Part shown: positions 50,455 through 58,150 of the stretch, piece after piece
How the letters are laid out: each line of letters begins with the position of its first letter
How positions within the stretch are numbered: the first letter of the stretch is position 1
NCBI GenBank assembly: GCA_035690485.1
Contig: DASSKL010000080.1
Span: 1 to 64,000, forward strand
Origin: Mycobacteriales bacterium
GTDB lineage: Bacteria > Actinomycetota > Actinomycetes > JAFAQI01 > DASSKL01
DNA length: 64,000 nucleotides
Direction of reading: 5' to 3'
The notes under the pieces: model-generated
What the model was told of the DNA's origin: nothing
What the model saw: the letters and a program-made list of their open reading frames with translations, nothing else
The model's database searches: none
Made by a program: the position numbers and the translations under genes

Positions 50455-50805
50455 TCAGGACGCGGCCTGGCCGTGCACGTAGAACAGGAGGCTGCCGGTG
50501 CCGCCGTCGTGCAACGTGTGACGCACGCCGCGAGGCACGTGCAGGTAGCTCCCGGCGACCAGTTCCGTCCCGCCGACCGTCACCGAACCGACCAGCACCC
50601 ACAGGTGGTGCTCCCGGTCGAGGTGCAGGTGGCTGGGTTCCTCGGCGCCCGGACGCAGCCGCAGCAGCCCCGCGACGGCGGACTCCGCGGCGTACAACGT
50701 CTTGCAGTCGACGCCGACCGCACCGGCCAGCTCGTGCCACGGCAGCTTGTCGACGTCGGAGTAGGGGACGAGCCGGACTGTCGACTCGATGGTCTGCGGG
50801 CTCAT
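50455..50805 (-). CDS. Cupin-domain protein
   Basis: 116 residues, a single cupin barrel. Metal-ligand positions are visible in PSHLHLDREHHLWVLVGSV (His, His, Glu) and LHVPRGVRHTL (His). The early segment LPWHELAGAVGVDCKTLY resembles ChrR-type cupins. Role unknown; by position it acts with sulfide oxidation. It lies 17 bases after the DsrE-like gene stop and 31 before the FBPA/P start. Confidence 0.85.
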   Translation of the reverse strand: MSPQTIESTVRLVPYSDVDKLPWHELAGAVGVDCKTLYAAESAVAGLLRLRPGAEEPSHLHLDREHHLWVLVGSVTVGGTELVAGSYLHVPRGVRHTLHDGGTGSLLFYVHGQAAS

Positions 50806-50822
50806 GGGAAGCCTCCGGCCGG

Positions 50823-51290
50823 CTACGTGAAGATGATGTGTCCGCCGGCGGCCATCGCGTAGAACTCGCCGACGGTGATGATGTCCTGGACCTGCGGGAT
50901 GAAGTCGTTCTTCTCGAGGGCGAAGAGGTCGACCGAGGCCTTGCAGGCGTAGATGCCCGCACCCGTGTCGGCGATCATCTCGACGAACTCCGGAATCGAG
51001 GGGATGTCGAGGTCGCCCATCTTGCGCTCCAGGTAGTGCGTCATGAGCGACGAGACGCCCGGCAGGCCACCTGCCCACGTGGCCAGGTGCAGGCCGGGGT
51101 TGCCGACGGTGGCCACCTTGACGTGCTCGTGCCGCTTGGCGTGGATCGCGTCCAGGCCGAAGAACGTGAAGAACAGGTTGACCTCGATCCCTTCCGCACG
51201 GGCACCGTTGGCCATGATCAGCCCGGGATAGATGCCCTCGAGAGAACCTTTCGAGATGATGATCGAGACCTTCTGGATGGGAGCGGTCAT
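50823..51290 (-). CDS. DsrE/DsrF-like sulfur-carrier protein
   Basis: A 155-residue DsrE-fold protein: VSIIISKGSLEGIYPGLIMA at the start, a conserved Cys116 in GAGIYACKASVDLF, and the end MAAGGHIIFT. DsrE2-like proteins relay sulfane sulfur on that Cys, usually with TusA or DsrC/TusE. Here the TusE-like gene ends 19 bases upstream, so sulfur from SQR may pass through this pair. It is probably peripheral to the membrane. Confidence 0.9.
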   Translation of the reverse strand: MTAPIQKVSIIISKGSLEGIYPGLIMANGARAEGIEVNLFFTFFGLDAIHAKRHEHVKVATVGNPGLHLATWAGGLPGVSSLMTHYLERKMGDLDIPSIPEFVEMIADTGAGIYACKASVDLFALEKNDFIPQVQDIITVGEFYAMAAGGHIIFT

Positions 51291-51309
51291 CGCACGACCT
51301 CCGTTCGTC

Positions 51310-51627
51310 CTAGATGCAGCCGCGCGGCTTCGGGATACCGGCGATGCGCGCCGCGACCTTGGCCGGACCGCCCGGGAACACCCGGTAGAGGTCCTTGATG
51401 GAGATTCCGGCGGTCTTGCTCAGCGCCCGCACGTTGGGGCCGGAGCCGGTGCGGGCGTACTCCGCCCGCATGAACTTCACGACCCGCAGCTGCTCCTCGC
51501 TCGGGTCGGCGATGCCCTCACGGGCGGCGAGTTCCGGGATCATGTATTCGGTCCACTGCGCCGGCTCGGCGAAGAACCCGTCCTCGGTGACCTCGACGGC
51601 CACCCCGGCGACCGTGATGGTGGGCAT
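51310..51627 (-). CDS. TusE/DsrC-family sulfur carrier
   Basis: 105 residues. The family C-terminus PKPRGCI carries the penultimate Cys104 on a flexible arm. The second Cys found about ten residues earlier in true DsrC is absent, so this is the TusE-like single-Cys type. Other hallmarks are DGFFAEPAQWTEYMIPELAA, LRVVKFMRAEY and DLYRVFPGGPAKVAARIAG. It starts 2 bases after the SQR stop and probably accepts sulfane sulfur. Confidence 0.92.
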   Translation of the reverse strand: MPTITVAGVAVEVTEDGFFAEPAQWTEYMIPELAAREGIADPSEEQLRVVKFMRAEYARTGSGPNVRALSKTAGISIKDLYRVFPGGPAKVAARIAGIPKPRGCI

Positions 51628-51629
51628 GG

Positions 51630-52886
51630 CTACTCCTCTCGCGCTCCGACGGCCGACAGCTGCTTGCCGGCGATCGGCATCGGCGCGTGCAGTCTCGGCA
51701 GATCGCGACCGCGCAGGAGGGCGTGCCAGTAGAGCGGTTCGAACAGCAGCTTGCCGAGATGGTTGGACCGCGACTCCTTGAGCAACGGCAGCCCCACTGC
51801 GGTCGGGAAGTGCCCGGGCAACGGCTCGGTGTCGTAGTTGAAGTCGATGAGCAGCGCCTTGCCGAACCCGGTCTCGACGAAGCAGCTGGTGTGCCCGTCG
51901 AAGCTCGACAGCAACGGCCGCCCGGCCAGGTAGTCGCGGATGTTGCCGACCAGCACGTCGCCTTCGAAGTGCGCGACCGAACCGGCCTTGGAAGCGGGCA
52001 GGTTGGCGGCGTCGCCGATGACGAAGACGTTGGGAGCGGCGAGCGCCTGCAGTGTGTGCTCGTCGGTGGGCACGAAGTCGAGCGCGTCGCCGAGGCCGGG
52101 CGACCGGCCGACGTAGGCCGCGCCGCCATGAGCAGGCACCACCACTGCCAGGTCGAAATCGACCGTGCGTCCGTCGTACGAGATCAACCTGCCGTCCCCG
52201 CCGGCGACCTCTCCGACGGCGAACTCCGTGACGAGCTCGATGCCCTTGGCCTCGAGCAGCCCGGCGAGGCGACCGGCGGCGACCGGCTTGGTGAAGGCCG
52301 CGTCGAGCGGCGTGACGTAGGTGAGCCGGACCGAGTCGCGTACGCCGCGCCGCCGGAAGTACCAGTCGGCGAGGAAGCAGAACTCCAGTGGCGCCACGGG
52401 ACACTTGATCGGCATGTCGACGACGTCGACGACGAGGCGGCCGCCGTCGAAGGTCGCGAGCGCACCGGCCAGAGCGGCGGCGCCTTCGGCCGTGTAGAAG
52501 GTGAAGACCCGCTCCATCCAGCCCGCGCCGGTCAGCCCCTCGGTCTCCTCGGGGAGCAGCCTGGCGCCGGTCGCGATGACGAGCACGTCGTAGTCGAGCA
52601 CCCGCCCGCCGGCGAGGAACACCCGGCTGGCCGATGTGTCCACCCGGTCGATCGCGGCCTGCCGGAAGTCGACGCCGTCCCGGAGCTGCCGACGTCGTGA
52701 CCGGGTGATCCCCTCGACGCTCGATCGGCCGAACGGCACGAACAGCAGCCCCGGCTGGTACAGGTGACTGTCGTCCTGGTCGACCACGACGATCTCGACA
52801 TCGCCCGCGGGGTAGCACTGCCGCAGCCGGTTGGCCGCCAGCGTGCCTCCGGTGCCGGCTCCGAGGACCACGATGCGGGTGGTCAT
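51630..52886 (-). CDS. sqr: Sulfide:quinone oxidoreductase
   Basis: A 418-residue FAD enzyme of the SQR branch. The FAD site is VVLGAGTGGTLAANRL, the second nucleotide region is VLVIATGARLLPEE, and NVFVIGDAANLPASKAG binds FAD ribityl. The two redox cysteines are Cys162 (KCPVAPLEF) and Cys335 (GHTSCFVETG). It oxidises sulfide to sulfane sulfur and reduces menaquinone at the membrane. It is first in an operon with TusE, DsrE, cupin and FBPA/P, and its start lies 36 bases from DosR-type box 4. Confidence 0.92.
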   Translation of the reverse strand: MTTRIVVLGAGTGGTLAANRLRQCYPAGDVEIVVVDQDDSHLYQPGLLFVPFGRSSVEGITRSRRRQLRDGVDFRQAAIDRVDTSASRVFLAGGRVLDYDVLVIATGARLLPEETEGLTGAGWMERVFTFYTAEGAAALAGALATFDGGRLVVDVVDMPIKCPVAPLEFCFLADWYFRRRGVRDSVRLTYVTPLDAAFTKPVAAGRLAGLLEAKGIELVTEFAVGEVAGGDGRLISYDGRTVDFDLAVVVPAHGGAAYVGRSPGLGDALDFVPTDEHTLQALAAPNVFVIGDAANLPASKAGSVAHFEGDVLVGNIRDYLAGRPLLSSFDGHTSCFVETGFGKALLIDFNYDTEPLPGHFPTAVGLPLLKESRSNHLGKLLFEPLYWHALLRGRDLPRLHAPMPIAGKQLSAVGAREE

Positions 52887-52921
52887 GCGGCTAGCCAACG
52901 CCGCGCGGCACCTGCCCGGTA

Positions 52922-52935
52922 GGGCCGAAAGTCCG
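52922..52935 (-). promoter_or_regulatory. DosR-type box 4 (SQR operon)
   Basis: Minus strand CGGAC-TTTC-GGCCC, with one mismatch in the left half. The SQR ATG begins 36 bases past it, the same distance as boxes 1 and 5. Confidence 0.6.
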
Positions 52936-53027
52936 CACCGACCCGGAGGGCACCGCCCGCTGGCTCGACGGCCGGTGGCTCGATCTCGACGCGTGGGCCG
53001 AGACGACCGGTCCGACGGCCGGCTGAC

Positions 53028-54791
53028 CTACAGCGCGCGCACGAGCTGCAGCGCGTCGAGGACGCCGATCCCGGTCGTGTAGTCGTAGCCGGGGGTCGCC
53101 GGGTACAGCCCGTTGCTGCCCAGCGTGATGTCGCGGAAGCCGTTGACCGCCCCCGGGTTGGGCTGCGGCGCGTAGACGGTCACGACCTGCTGCGCGACGG
53201 TGCCCGGGTTGACCTTGTTGTAGAGACGGTAGAAGTCCGCCGCAGCCAGCCCGAGCCGGTTGCCGCGCACGCTCTCGACCCGCGCCCACAGGCCCATCAC
53301 CAGCGGGCTCGAGACGCTGGTCCCGCCGACCCCGACCGGCTGCCCGCTGCTGCCGTCGTAGACGAGGTACGGCGTGTTGGCGTCGGCCAGCGCCGCGACG
53401 TCGGGGACGCCACGACCGCCCTGATTGGTGTACTGCCACGACTGGCCCGCCGGGTTGGCGCGCAGCGTCCACGGCGGCGCCGTCTCCCAGGGGCTGATGC
53501 CGCCGCCCCCGGCGATCCAGGCGATCTCCTGCTGCACGTTGCCCTGGTCGTCGGCGAGCAGCGTGGTGCCGCCCACCGCGGTGACGTACTCGCCCGTCGA
53601 CGGCCAGCTCACCCCGGGAGGCCCGGCCGGCAGGCCGACGGAGATGACGACGGGGCAGGCGTACCCGTTGTCGCCGGTCGACGCGAACATGCTCTGCCCC
53701 TGCAGCGCCCCCTCGGCCAGCGACTCGTCGGTCGTGACCATCGCACCGTCGAGGAACGCGATGACGTCGCACTCACCCAGCGACGCCGACAACGCGGTCG
53801 CGTGGTCGTCGGCGACGAACAGGTTGATGGCGCGGGCGACCTCGGGGTCGGTGAACGTCGAGACGTCGTACATCCAGAGGCGGTTGACCGCGCCGGCGAC
53901 CATCGTCGAGATCTGCGTGTCGAGGTCCCACTCGGTGTTGCCGGTCATCGGGTTGTCGTTGGCGTCCACCTGCGGGGTGGCGCCGTAGCGGACGCTCACC
54001 GGCACCCGCGGGAAGCGCCACGCCTTCTCGGCGACGCGCAGGTTCTTGATGATCGGCGCCGGGTCGCCACCCATCACGACGGCGACCGACGTGCCGGCTG
54101 CCGGGGGCAGCCGGTCGGCGTCATAGGCGTGCGCCACGGCGCGGGGCGTGAAGCCGGTCAGGTCGGGTGAACCGCTCGCCGCGACGCCTGCGGGCGTCGA
54201 CGGGTGCGAGGTCGTCGCCCGGGTGAGCGGGGTCGCCATCGGGAGGTTCGACAGGCCGAGGACCGCGGTGACGGCGCCGGCCAACCGGGAGGGCACGGAG
54301 GCGGGCGCCGCGTTGGCGTAGACGGTGTGACCGTCGAGGGCGTAGGAGAGCAGGCTGGTGTGGAACGCCCGCTGCACCTGCGCGACCGTGCCGGTCGCGT
54401 CGACGAGCAGCCGGTTGGACGAGGCGCTGATGTCGCGGAATCCCTGCGCGCGCAGGTAACCCTCGACCGCGCCGACGTGCGCCGCCGTCGGCCCGAACTC
54501 CGCCAGCACCTGCGCCGGAGTCATGAAGTGCTGGTACGACGCGGTGCCAGGGGTGGCCAGGTCATGGATGCGCTGCTGCACACCGGCGCTGTTGCGCAGC
54601 GGCAGCGTCAGGCTGATGTGCAGCCGCTGGCCGGCCGGGAGAGCACCGAGGACCGGGGCGTCGACGTGCAGCGCCTGCGTGTGCGTGGGCGCCCAGGCAG
54701 GCCCGCCGCCGCCGGTGGCGGCCTCCGCCGCAACCGCCGTGGCAGCGATCACGCACATCGCCAGTCCGCCCGCCAGCCACCGTCGCTTCAC
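53028..54791 (-). CDS. Secreted S53 peptidase (sedolisin/kumamolisin)
   Basis: A 587-residue serine-carboxyl protease. It has a signal peptide (KRRWLAGGLAMCVIAATAVA), a pro-domain (about 40-185, YQHFMTPAQVLAEFGPT), then the subtilisin-like catalytic domain. Catalytic residues by motif are Glu287 and Asp291 (NTEWDLDTQ), oxyanion Asp374 (STGDNGY) and Ser492 (GGTSVSSPL). The calcium site is near Asp554 and Asp570 (PGYDYTTGIG). These enzymes digest protein outside the cell, usually at acid pH. It stands alone with a GTG start. Confidence 0.94.
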   Translation of the reverse strand: MKRRWLAGGLAMCVIAATAVAAEAATGGGGPAWAPTHTQALHVDAPVLGALPAGQRLHISLTLPLRNSAGVQQRIHDLATPGTASYQHFMTPAQVLAEFGPTAAHVGAVEGYLRAQGFRDISASSNRLLVDATGTVAQVQRAFHTSLLSYALDGHTVYANAAPASVPSRLAGAVTAVLGLSNLPMATPLTRATTSHPSTPAGVAASGSPDLTGFTPRAVAHAYDADRLPPAAGTSVAVVMGGDPAPIIKNLRVAEKAWRFPRVPVSVRYGATPQVDANDNPMTGNTEWDLDTQISTMVAGAVNRLWMYDVSTFTDPEVARAINLFVADDHATALSASLGECDVIAFLDGAMVTTDESLAEGALQGQSMFASTGDNGYACPVVISVGLPAGPPGVSWPSTGEYVTAVGGTTLLADDQGNVQQEIAWIAGGGGISPWETAPPWTLRANPAGQSWQYTNQGGRGVPDVAALADANTPYLVYDGSSGQPVGVGGTSVSSPLVMGLWARVESVRGNRLGLAAADFYRLYNKVNPGTVAQQVVTVYAPQPNPGAVNGFRDITLGSNGLYPATPGYDYTTGIGVLDALQLVRAL

Positions 54792-54943
54792 GCGCCCAAC
54801 CCTTCGCAGTTCCGAAACATCCGCCGTGACAACGACGGTCCACTGGGATCGTTACGCGATGTGTGCGCTCCGTTCCTGCCTGTGCGGGCAGATTTCTCCG
54901 CCGCCGGCCGCAGCGGCGCGCGTGGCGGTGGCAGAGTGGCCGG

Positions 54944-56173
54944 GTGAGCGCCGAGACGATGTCCGCCCCCGTGGCCCTGACCGATGTCGAGTCGTTCGTC
55001 GACGGCCACCCGTGGGAGCAGTACCGCTGGCTGCGTGACAACGCCCCGGTCTACCGGCACCCGGAAGGACACGGGCCGGGTTTCTGGGCAGTCACCCGCC
55101 ACGCAGACGTGCAGCGGGTCAGCCGCGACACCGCGACCTTCTCGTCGTGGCTGGGCGGCATCATGATCCCCGACCCTGATTCGCCCGAGCTGCTCGACGG
55201 CGCCCGCCACATGATGCTGTACATGGACCCGCCGCAGCACACTCGCTACCGGCAGCTGGTCAACCGCGGGTTCACGCCGCGCAGCGCCGCCACGTGGACC
55301 GAGCGCATCGAGGCGTTGGCCGCGCAGATCGTCGACGAGGTCGTCGAACGCGGCGAGTGCGACCTGGTCGCGGACCTGGCCGGCGAGCTGCCGTCGTACG
55401 TCATCGCGGAGCTGATGGGGATCCCACTGGCCGACGGCCGCCGGCTCTACGAGCTGACCGAGATCATGCACTCGGCCGACCCGGGGCTCAGCGACGCCGA
55501 CCACATGGCCGCCGTCATCGAGATGCACACGTACGCCGGGCAGGTCGCCGCGGACAAGCGCAAGAACCCCGGCCACGACCTCGCGTCGACGCTGGTCAGC
55601 GCCGAGGTCGACGGCGAGCGGTTGTCCGACGAGGAGTTCAACTGGTTCTTCCTGCTGCTGCTCAACGCCGGCGGCGACACGACCCGCAACCTGGTGGCCG
55701 GCGGCATGGAGGCCCTGTTCGCGCACCCGGCGCAGCGTGCGCGGCTGGCCGCCGACCTCGACGGCCTGCTGCCCACGGCGGTCGAGGAGCTGCTGCGCTG
55801 GGTCAGCCCGGTGGTCTACATGCGGCGCACGGCGACGGTCGACACGGAGCTGGGCGGGCGGCGCATCGCGGCCGGCGACAAGGTCGTCATGTACTACGGC
55901 GCGGCCAATCGCGACCCGGCGGTCTTCGCCGAGCCCGACGCCTTCGACGTGGGCCGGGCGCCCAACCCGCACATCGCGTTCGGCGGCGGCGGCGCCCATT
56001 TCTGCCTCGGCGCGCACTTCGCCCGCATCGAGATCGCCGCCATGCTGCGGCAGATCCTCAGCCGGTTGCCCGACATCGCCCCTGCCGGGCCGCGCGAGCC
56101 GCTGCTGTCGACGTTCATAGCCGGACCCCGCCGGCTGCCGGTGACGTTCGCCCCCGGGCCGCGCCGCCGCTAG
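54944..56173 (+). CDS. Cytochrome P450 (CYP125/142/124-like clan)
   Basis: A 409-residue P450. I-helix NAGGDTTRNL (241-250), ExxR E282-LL-R285, haem loop FGGGGAHFCLGAHFAR with Cys354. FGGGG before the Cys is typical of the mycobacterial CYP124/125/142 group, which oxidises sterol side chains and branched lipids. No ferredoxin is adjacent. GTG 54944 is chosen; ATG 54959 is also possible. The neighbours are an acyl-CoA thioesterase and, further on, an acyl-CoA ligase, fitting lipid metabolism. Confidence 0.92.
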   Translation: MSAETMSAPVALTDVESFVDGHPWEQYRWLRDNAPVYRHPEGHGPGFWAVTRHADVQRVSRDTATFSSWLGGIMIPDPDSPELLDGARHMMLYMDPPQHTRYRQLVNRGFTPRSAATWTERIEALAAQIVDEVVERGECDLVADLAGELPSYVIAELMGIPLADGRRLYELTEIMHSADPGLSDADHMAAVIEMHTYAGQVAADKRKNPGHDLASTLVSAEVDGERLSDEEFNWFFLLLLNAGGDTTRNLVAGGMEALFAHPAQRARLAADLDGLLPTAVEELLRWVSPVVYMRRTATVDTELGGRRIAAGDKVVMYYGAANRDPAVFAEPDAFDVGRAPNPHIAFGGGGAHFCLGAHFARIEIAAMLRQILSRLPDIAPAGPREPLLSTFIAGPRRLPVTFAPGPRRR

Positions 56174-56583
56174 CTCGCAGCGACCAGCGCCTCGCGCAGC
56201 GAGTCGGGGATCGGGCGCTTGCCGGACAGGTCGCGGGCGACCGTCACGTAGACCGTGCGCACGGTCACGAGCACGTCGGACTCCAGATCGGCCAAACCGC
56301 GGATGTCGTAGCGGAGCGTGAAGCTCGTGGTGCCGATCTTCTCGACGTCTACGGCGATGTGCGCGATGTCCCCGGCCCGCAGCGAACCGGCCCAGTCGAC
56401 CTCCGCGTGCACGACCTGGAAGTCGAGGTCGAGGTCCTGCAGCGTCGGGCCGGGCAGCCGGCCGAGGAACCACGCGCTGGCCTCGTCGACGTAGCCGAGG
56501 TACCACATGTTGAAGACGACACCCTGCATGTCGACCTCGTAGTAGCGCACCGGCGACGTGTACACCTCGGCTGCAGCAACCAT
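56170..56583 (-). CDS. YbgC/4-hydroxybenzoyl-CoA-type thioesterase
   Basis: A 137-residue hotdog-fold enzyme. The catalytic Asp is in YYEVDMQGVVFNMWYLGYVDE (the DxxGVVxxxxY pattern; Asp about 18). It hydrolyses an acyl-CoA or aryl-CoA; the chain is unknown. Its end overlaps the P450 stop by 4 bases in antisense. Confidence 0.88.
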   Translation of the reverse strand: MVAAAEVYTSPVRYYEVDMQGVVFNMWYLGYVDEASAWFLGRLPGPTLQDLDLDFQVVHAEVDWAGSLRAGDIAHIAVDVEKIGTTSFTLRYDIRGLADLESDVLVTVRTVYVTVARDLSGKRPIPDSLREALVAAS

Positions 56584-56665
56584 GACCGGGGAGGCTAACG
56601 TGCCGCCGGCCGCCGGCCGGCCCGGATGCCGCTGGCGGCTCCTCCGGCGAATCGACCCGCGACGG

Positions 56666-57037
56666 TCAGCCGGCCAGTGCGCCCAGAGCGATGCTTTCGG
56701 CCGCCGCCGTGATCCGCGGGGGCTCCCGAGTCACCGGAATGGCGGCGGCGACAAGGTGCCGGGCCAGCATCGAGGACGGCCCGACCGCGACAAGGGCGCC
56801 GCCGTTGCCGTCGACGGTGCGGGCGGCCTCGGCCAGGAAGGCGAACATCGTCAGCTCGTGCCGGTCGTCGAGCCCCGTGAGGTCCACGACGATGCGCACC
56901 CCGGACCGGTTGCCCAGCTCGCGCAGGACCTGCCGGGCCTCTCGCGCCGACTGGTAGTCGAGTACGCCGACCCGCACGTAGACCGCCGGGTACGCCGACG
57001 AGGCCTGTCCGGCAATGATCTCGAAATCCGCAGCCAT
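56666..57037 (-). CDS. STAS-domain anti-anti-sigma-like protein
   Basis: 123 residues. The fold is seen in FEIIAGQASSAYPAVYVRVG, RIVVDLTGLDDRHELTMFAF and VAVGPSSMLARHLVAAA. The usual phospho-acceptor Ser (in DSSG) is not present at the loop, which reads DDRHELTM, so classic regulation by a kinase may not apply. A partner could be the GAF-PP2C phosphatase at 22.3 kb, but the missing Ser argues against that. Confidence 0.75.
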   Translation of the reverse strand: MAADFEIIAGQASSAYPAVYVRVGVLDYQSAREARQVLRELGNRSGVRIVVDLTGLDDRHELTMFAFLAEAARTVDGNGGALVAVGPSSMLARHLVAAAIPVTREPPRITAAAESIALGALAG

Positions 57038-57230
57038 CTGCTCTCATTCCCACGCGCCGAGGAGGGCTGCTGGGGGCCAGAGCAGCTGCGGTCACCCGCC
57101 GGGACCTGGACGGGGCGAACGAGAGAACGCTACGTCGCATCGTGCGTGCACTCAAGCGGCTTCCGCCGAGTCAGGGCCCCGGCATGCGCCGATCTGCCGG
57201 ACCTCGGCTCTCGGACCCGACCGCGGGCCG

Positions 57231-57244
57231 GTAACATTCGTTAC
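57231..57244 (+). promoter_or_regulatory. Inverted repeat GTAAC-N4-GTTAC
   Basis: A perfect 5-bp dyad, 30 bases before the metal-dependent hydrolase start. It looks like a TetR-type operator. TAACAT inside it could act as a -10 box. No regulator gene is adjacent. Confidence 0.45.
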
Positions 57245-57274
57245 TTTCCGGACAGGGCACCGAGGGAGAGGCCG

Positions 57275-58144
57275 ATGACGGAATCGACGGGCGTGCGCGA
57301 GGTGCCGGTCCGCAGGGTCGCCCTGGAGGCGGCGTTCGAGTCGGTGCCCAAGCACTTCGCCAAGGACGGCGACCTGGTGTCCAGCCACCTCGTCGCGGCG
57401 CTGTCGTCGGTGTTCCCCGACGGTGAGGACTTCTTCGTCCGGTCGGTCAAGCACTACCGCGACCAGATCAGCGACCCCGTGCTGAAGCAGCAGGTCTCCG
57501 GCTTCATCGGCCAGGAGGTCACCCACGGCCGCGAACACCGTGCGTTCAACGCCCACCTCGCGACCCTCGGCTACCCCACCCAGATCGCCGAGCGGCTCAC
57601 CCGCCGCGGGCTGGAGTTCCGGACCCGGCACGTGCCGCCGATCGCGAACCTCGCGACGACAGCGGCGCTGGAGCACGTCACCGCCACGCTCGCGGAGCTG
57701 GTCATGCGCGACGAGGAGACCCGCGAGGCGTTCGGCCACGAGGCGGCCCGCGACCTGTTCCTGTGGCACGCACTCGAGGAGAGCGAGCACAAGGCCGTCG
57801 CGTTCGACGTCTATCGCGCGATGGGCGGCAGCGAGCGGTTGCGCATCTTCACGATGAAGGCCGTCCGCTGGGGGTTCGTGCTCGGGATGGCGGTGCAGGT
57901 GGTGCTGTCGATCCTCAGCGACCGGGCGACATACCGGCCGGGGGCGCTGCGCAAGAGCTGGCGCTACGCGCGCCGCCAGCCGCTGCTGAGCCGGACCACC
58001 TGGCAGCAGCTCAAGGCTTACGAACGTCGCGGCTTCCACCCGAGCGACGTGCCAAACGACGACCTGGTCGAGAGCTGGCGCGAGCGGCTGTTCGGCGAGG
58101 GCGGCGCCATGCTCTACGCGACCCGCGGAGCCGTCGCCTCCTGA
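57275..58144 (+). CDS. Metal-dependent hydrolase, PF10118-like
   Basis: 289 residues. His/Glu motifs typical of this family are visible: FIGQEVTHGREHRAFN, LEHVTATLAELV, and HALEESEHKAVAFDVYRAMG. Their spacing suggests a helical di-metal (ferritin-like) site. One hydrophobic helix (WGFVLGMAVQVVLSIL) may anchor it. The exact reaction is unknown. GAGGGAGAGG lies upstream of the ATG. Its stop is 7 bases from the convergent acyl-CoA ligase. Confidence 0.85.
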   Translation: MTESTGVREVPVRRVALEAAFESVPKHFAKDGDLVSSHLVAALSSVFPDGEDFFVRSVKHYRDQISDPVLKQQVSGFIGQEVTHGREHRAFNAHLATLGYPTQIAERLTRRGLEFRTRHVPPIANLATTAALEHVTATLAELVMRDEETREAFGHEAARDLFLWHALEESEHKAVAFDVYRAMGGSERLRIFTMKAVRWGFVLGMAVQVVLSILSDRATYRPGALRKSWRYARRQPLLSRTTWQQLKAYERRGFHPSDVPNDDLVESWRERLFGEGGAMLYATRGAVAS

Positions 58145-58150
58145 CCCTCC

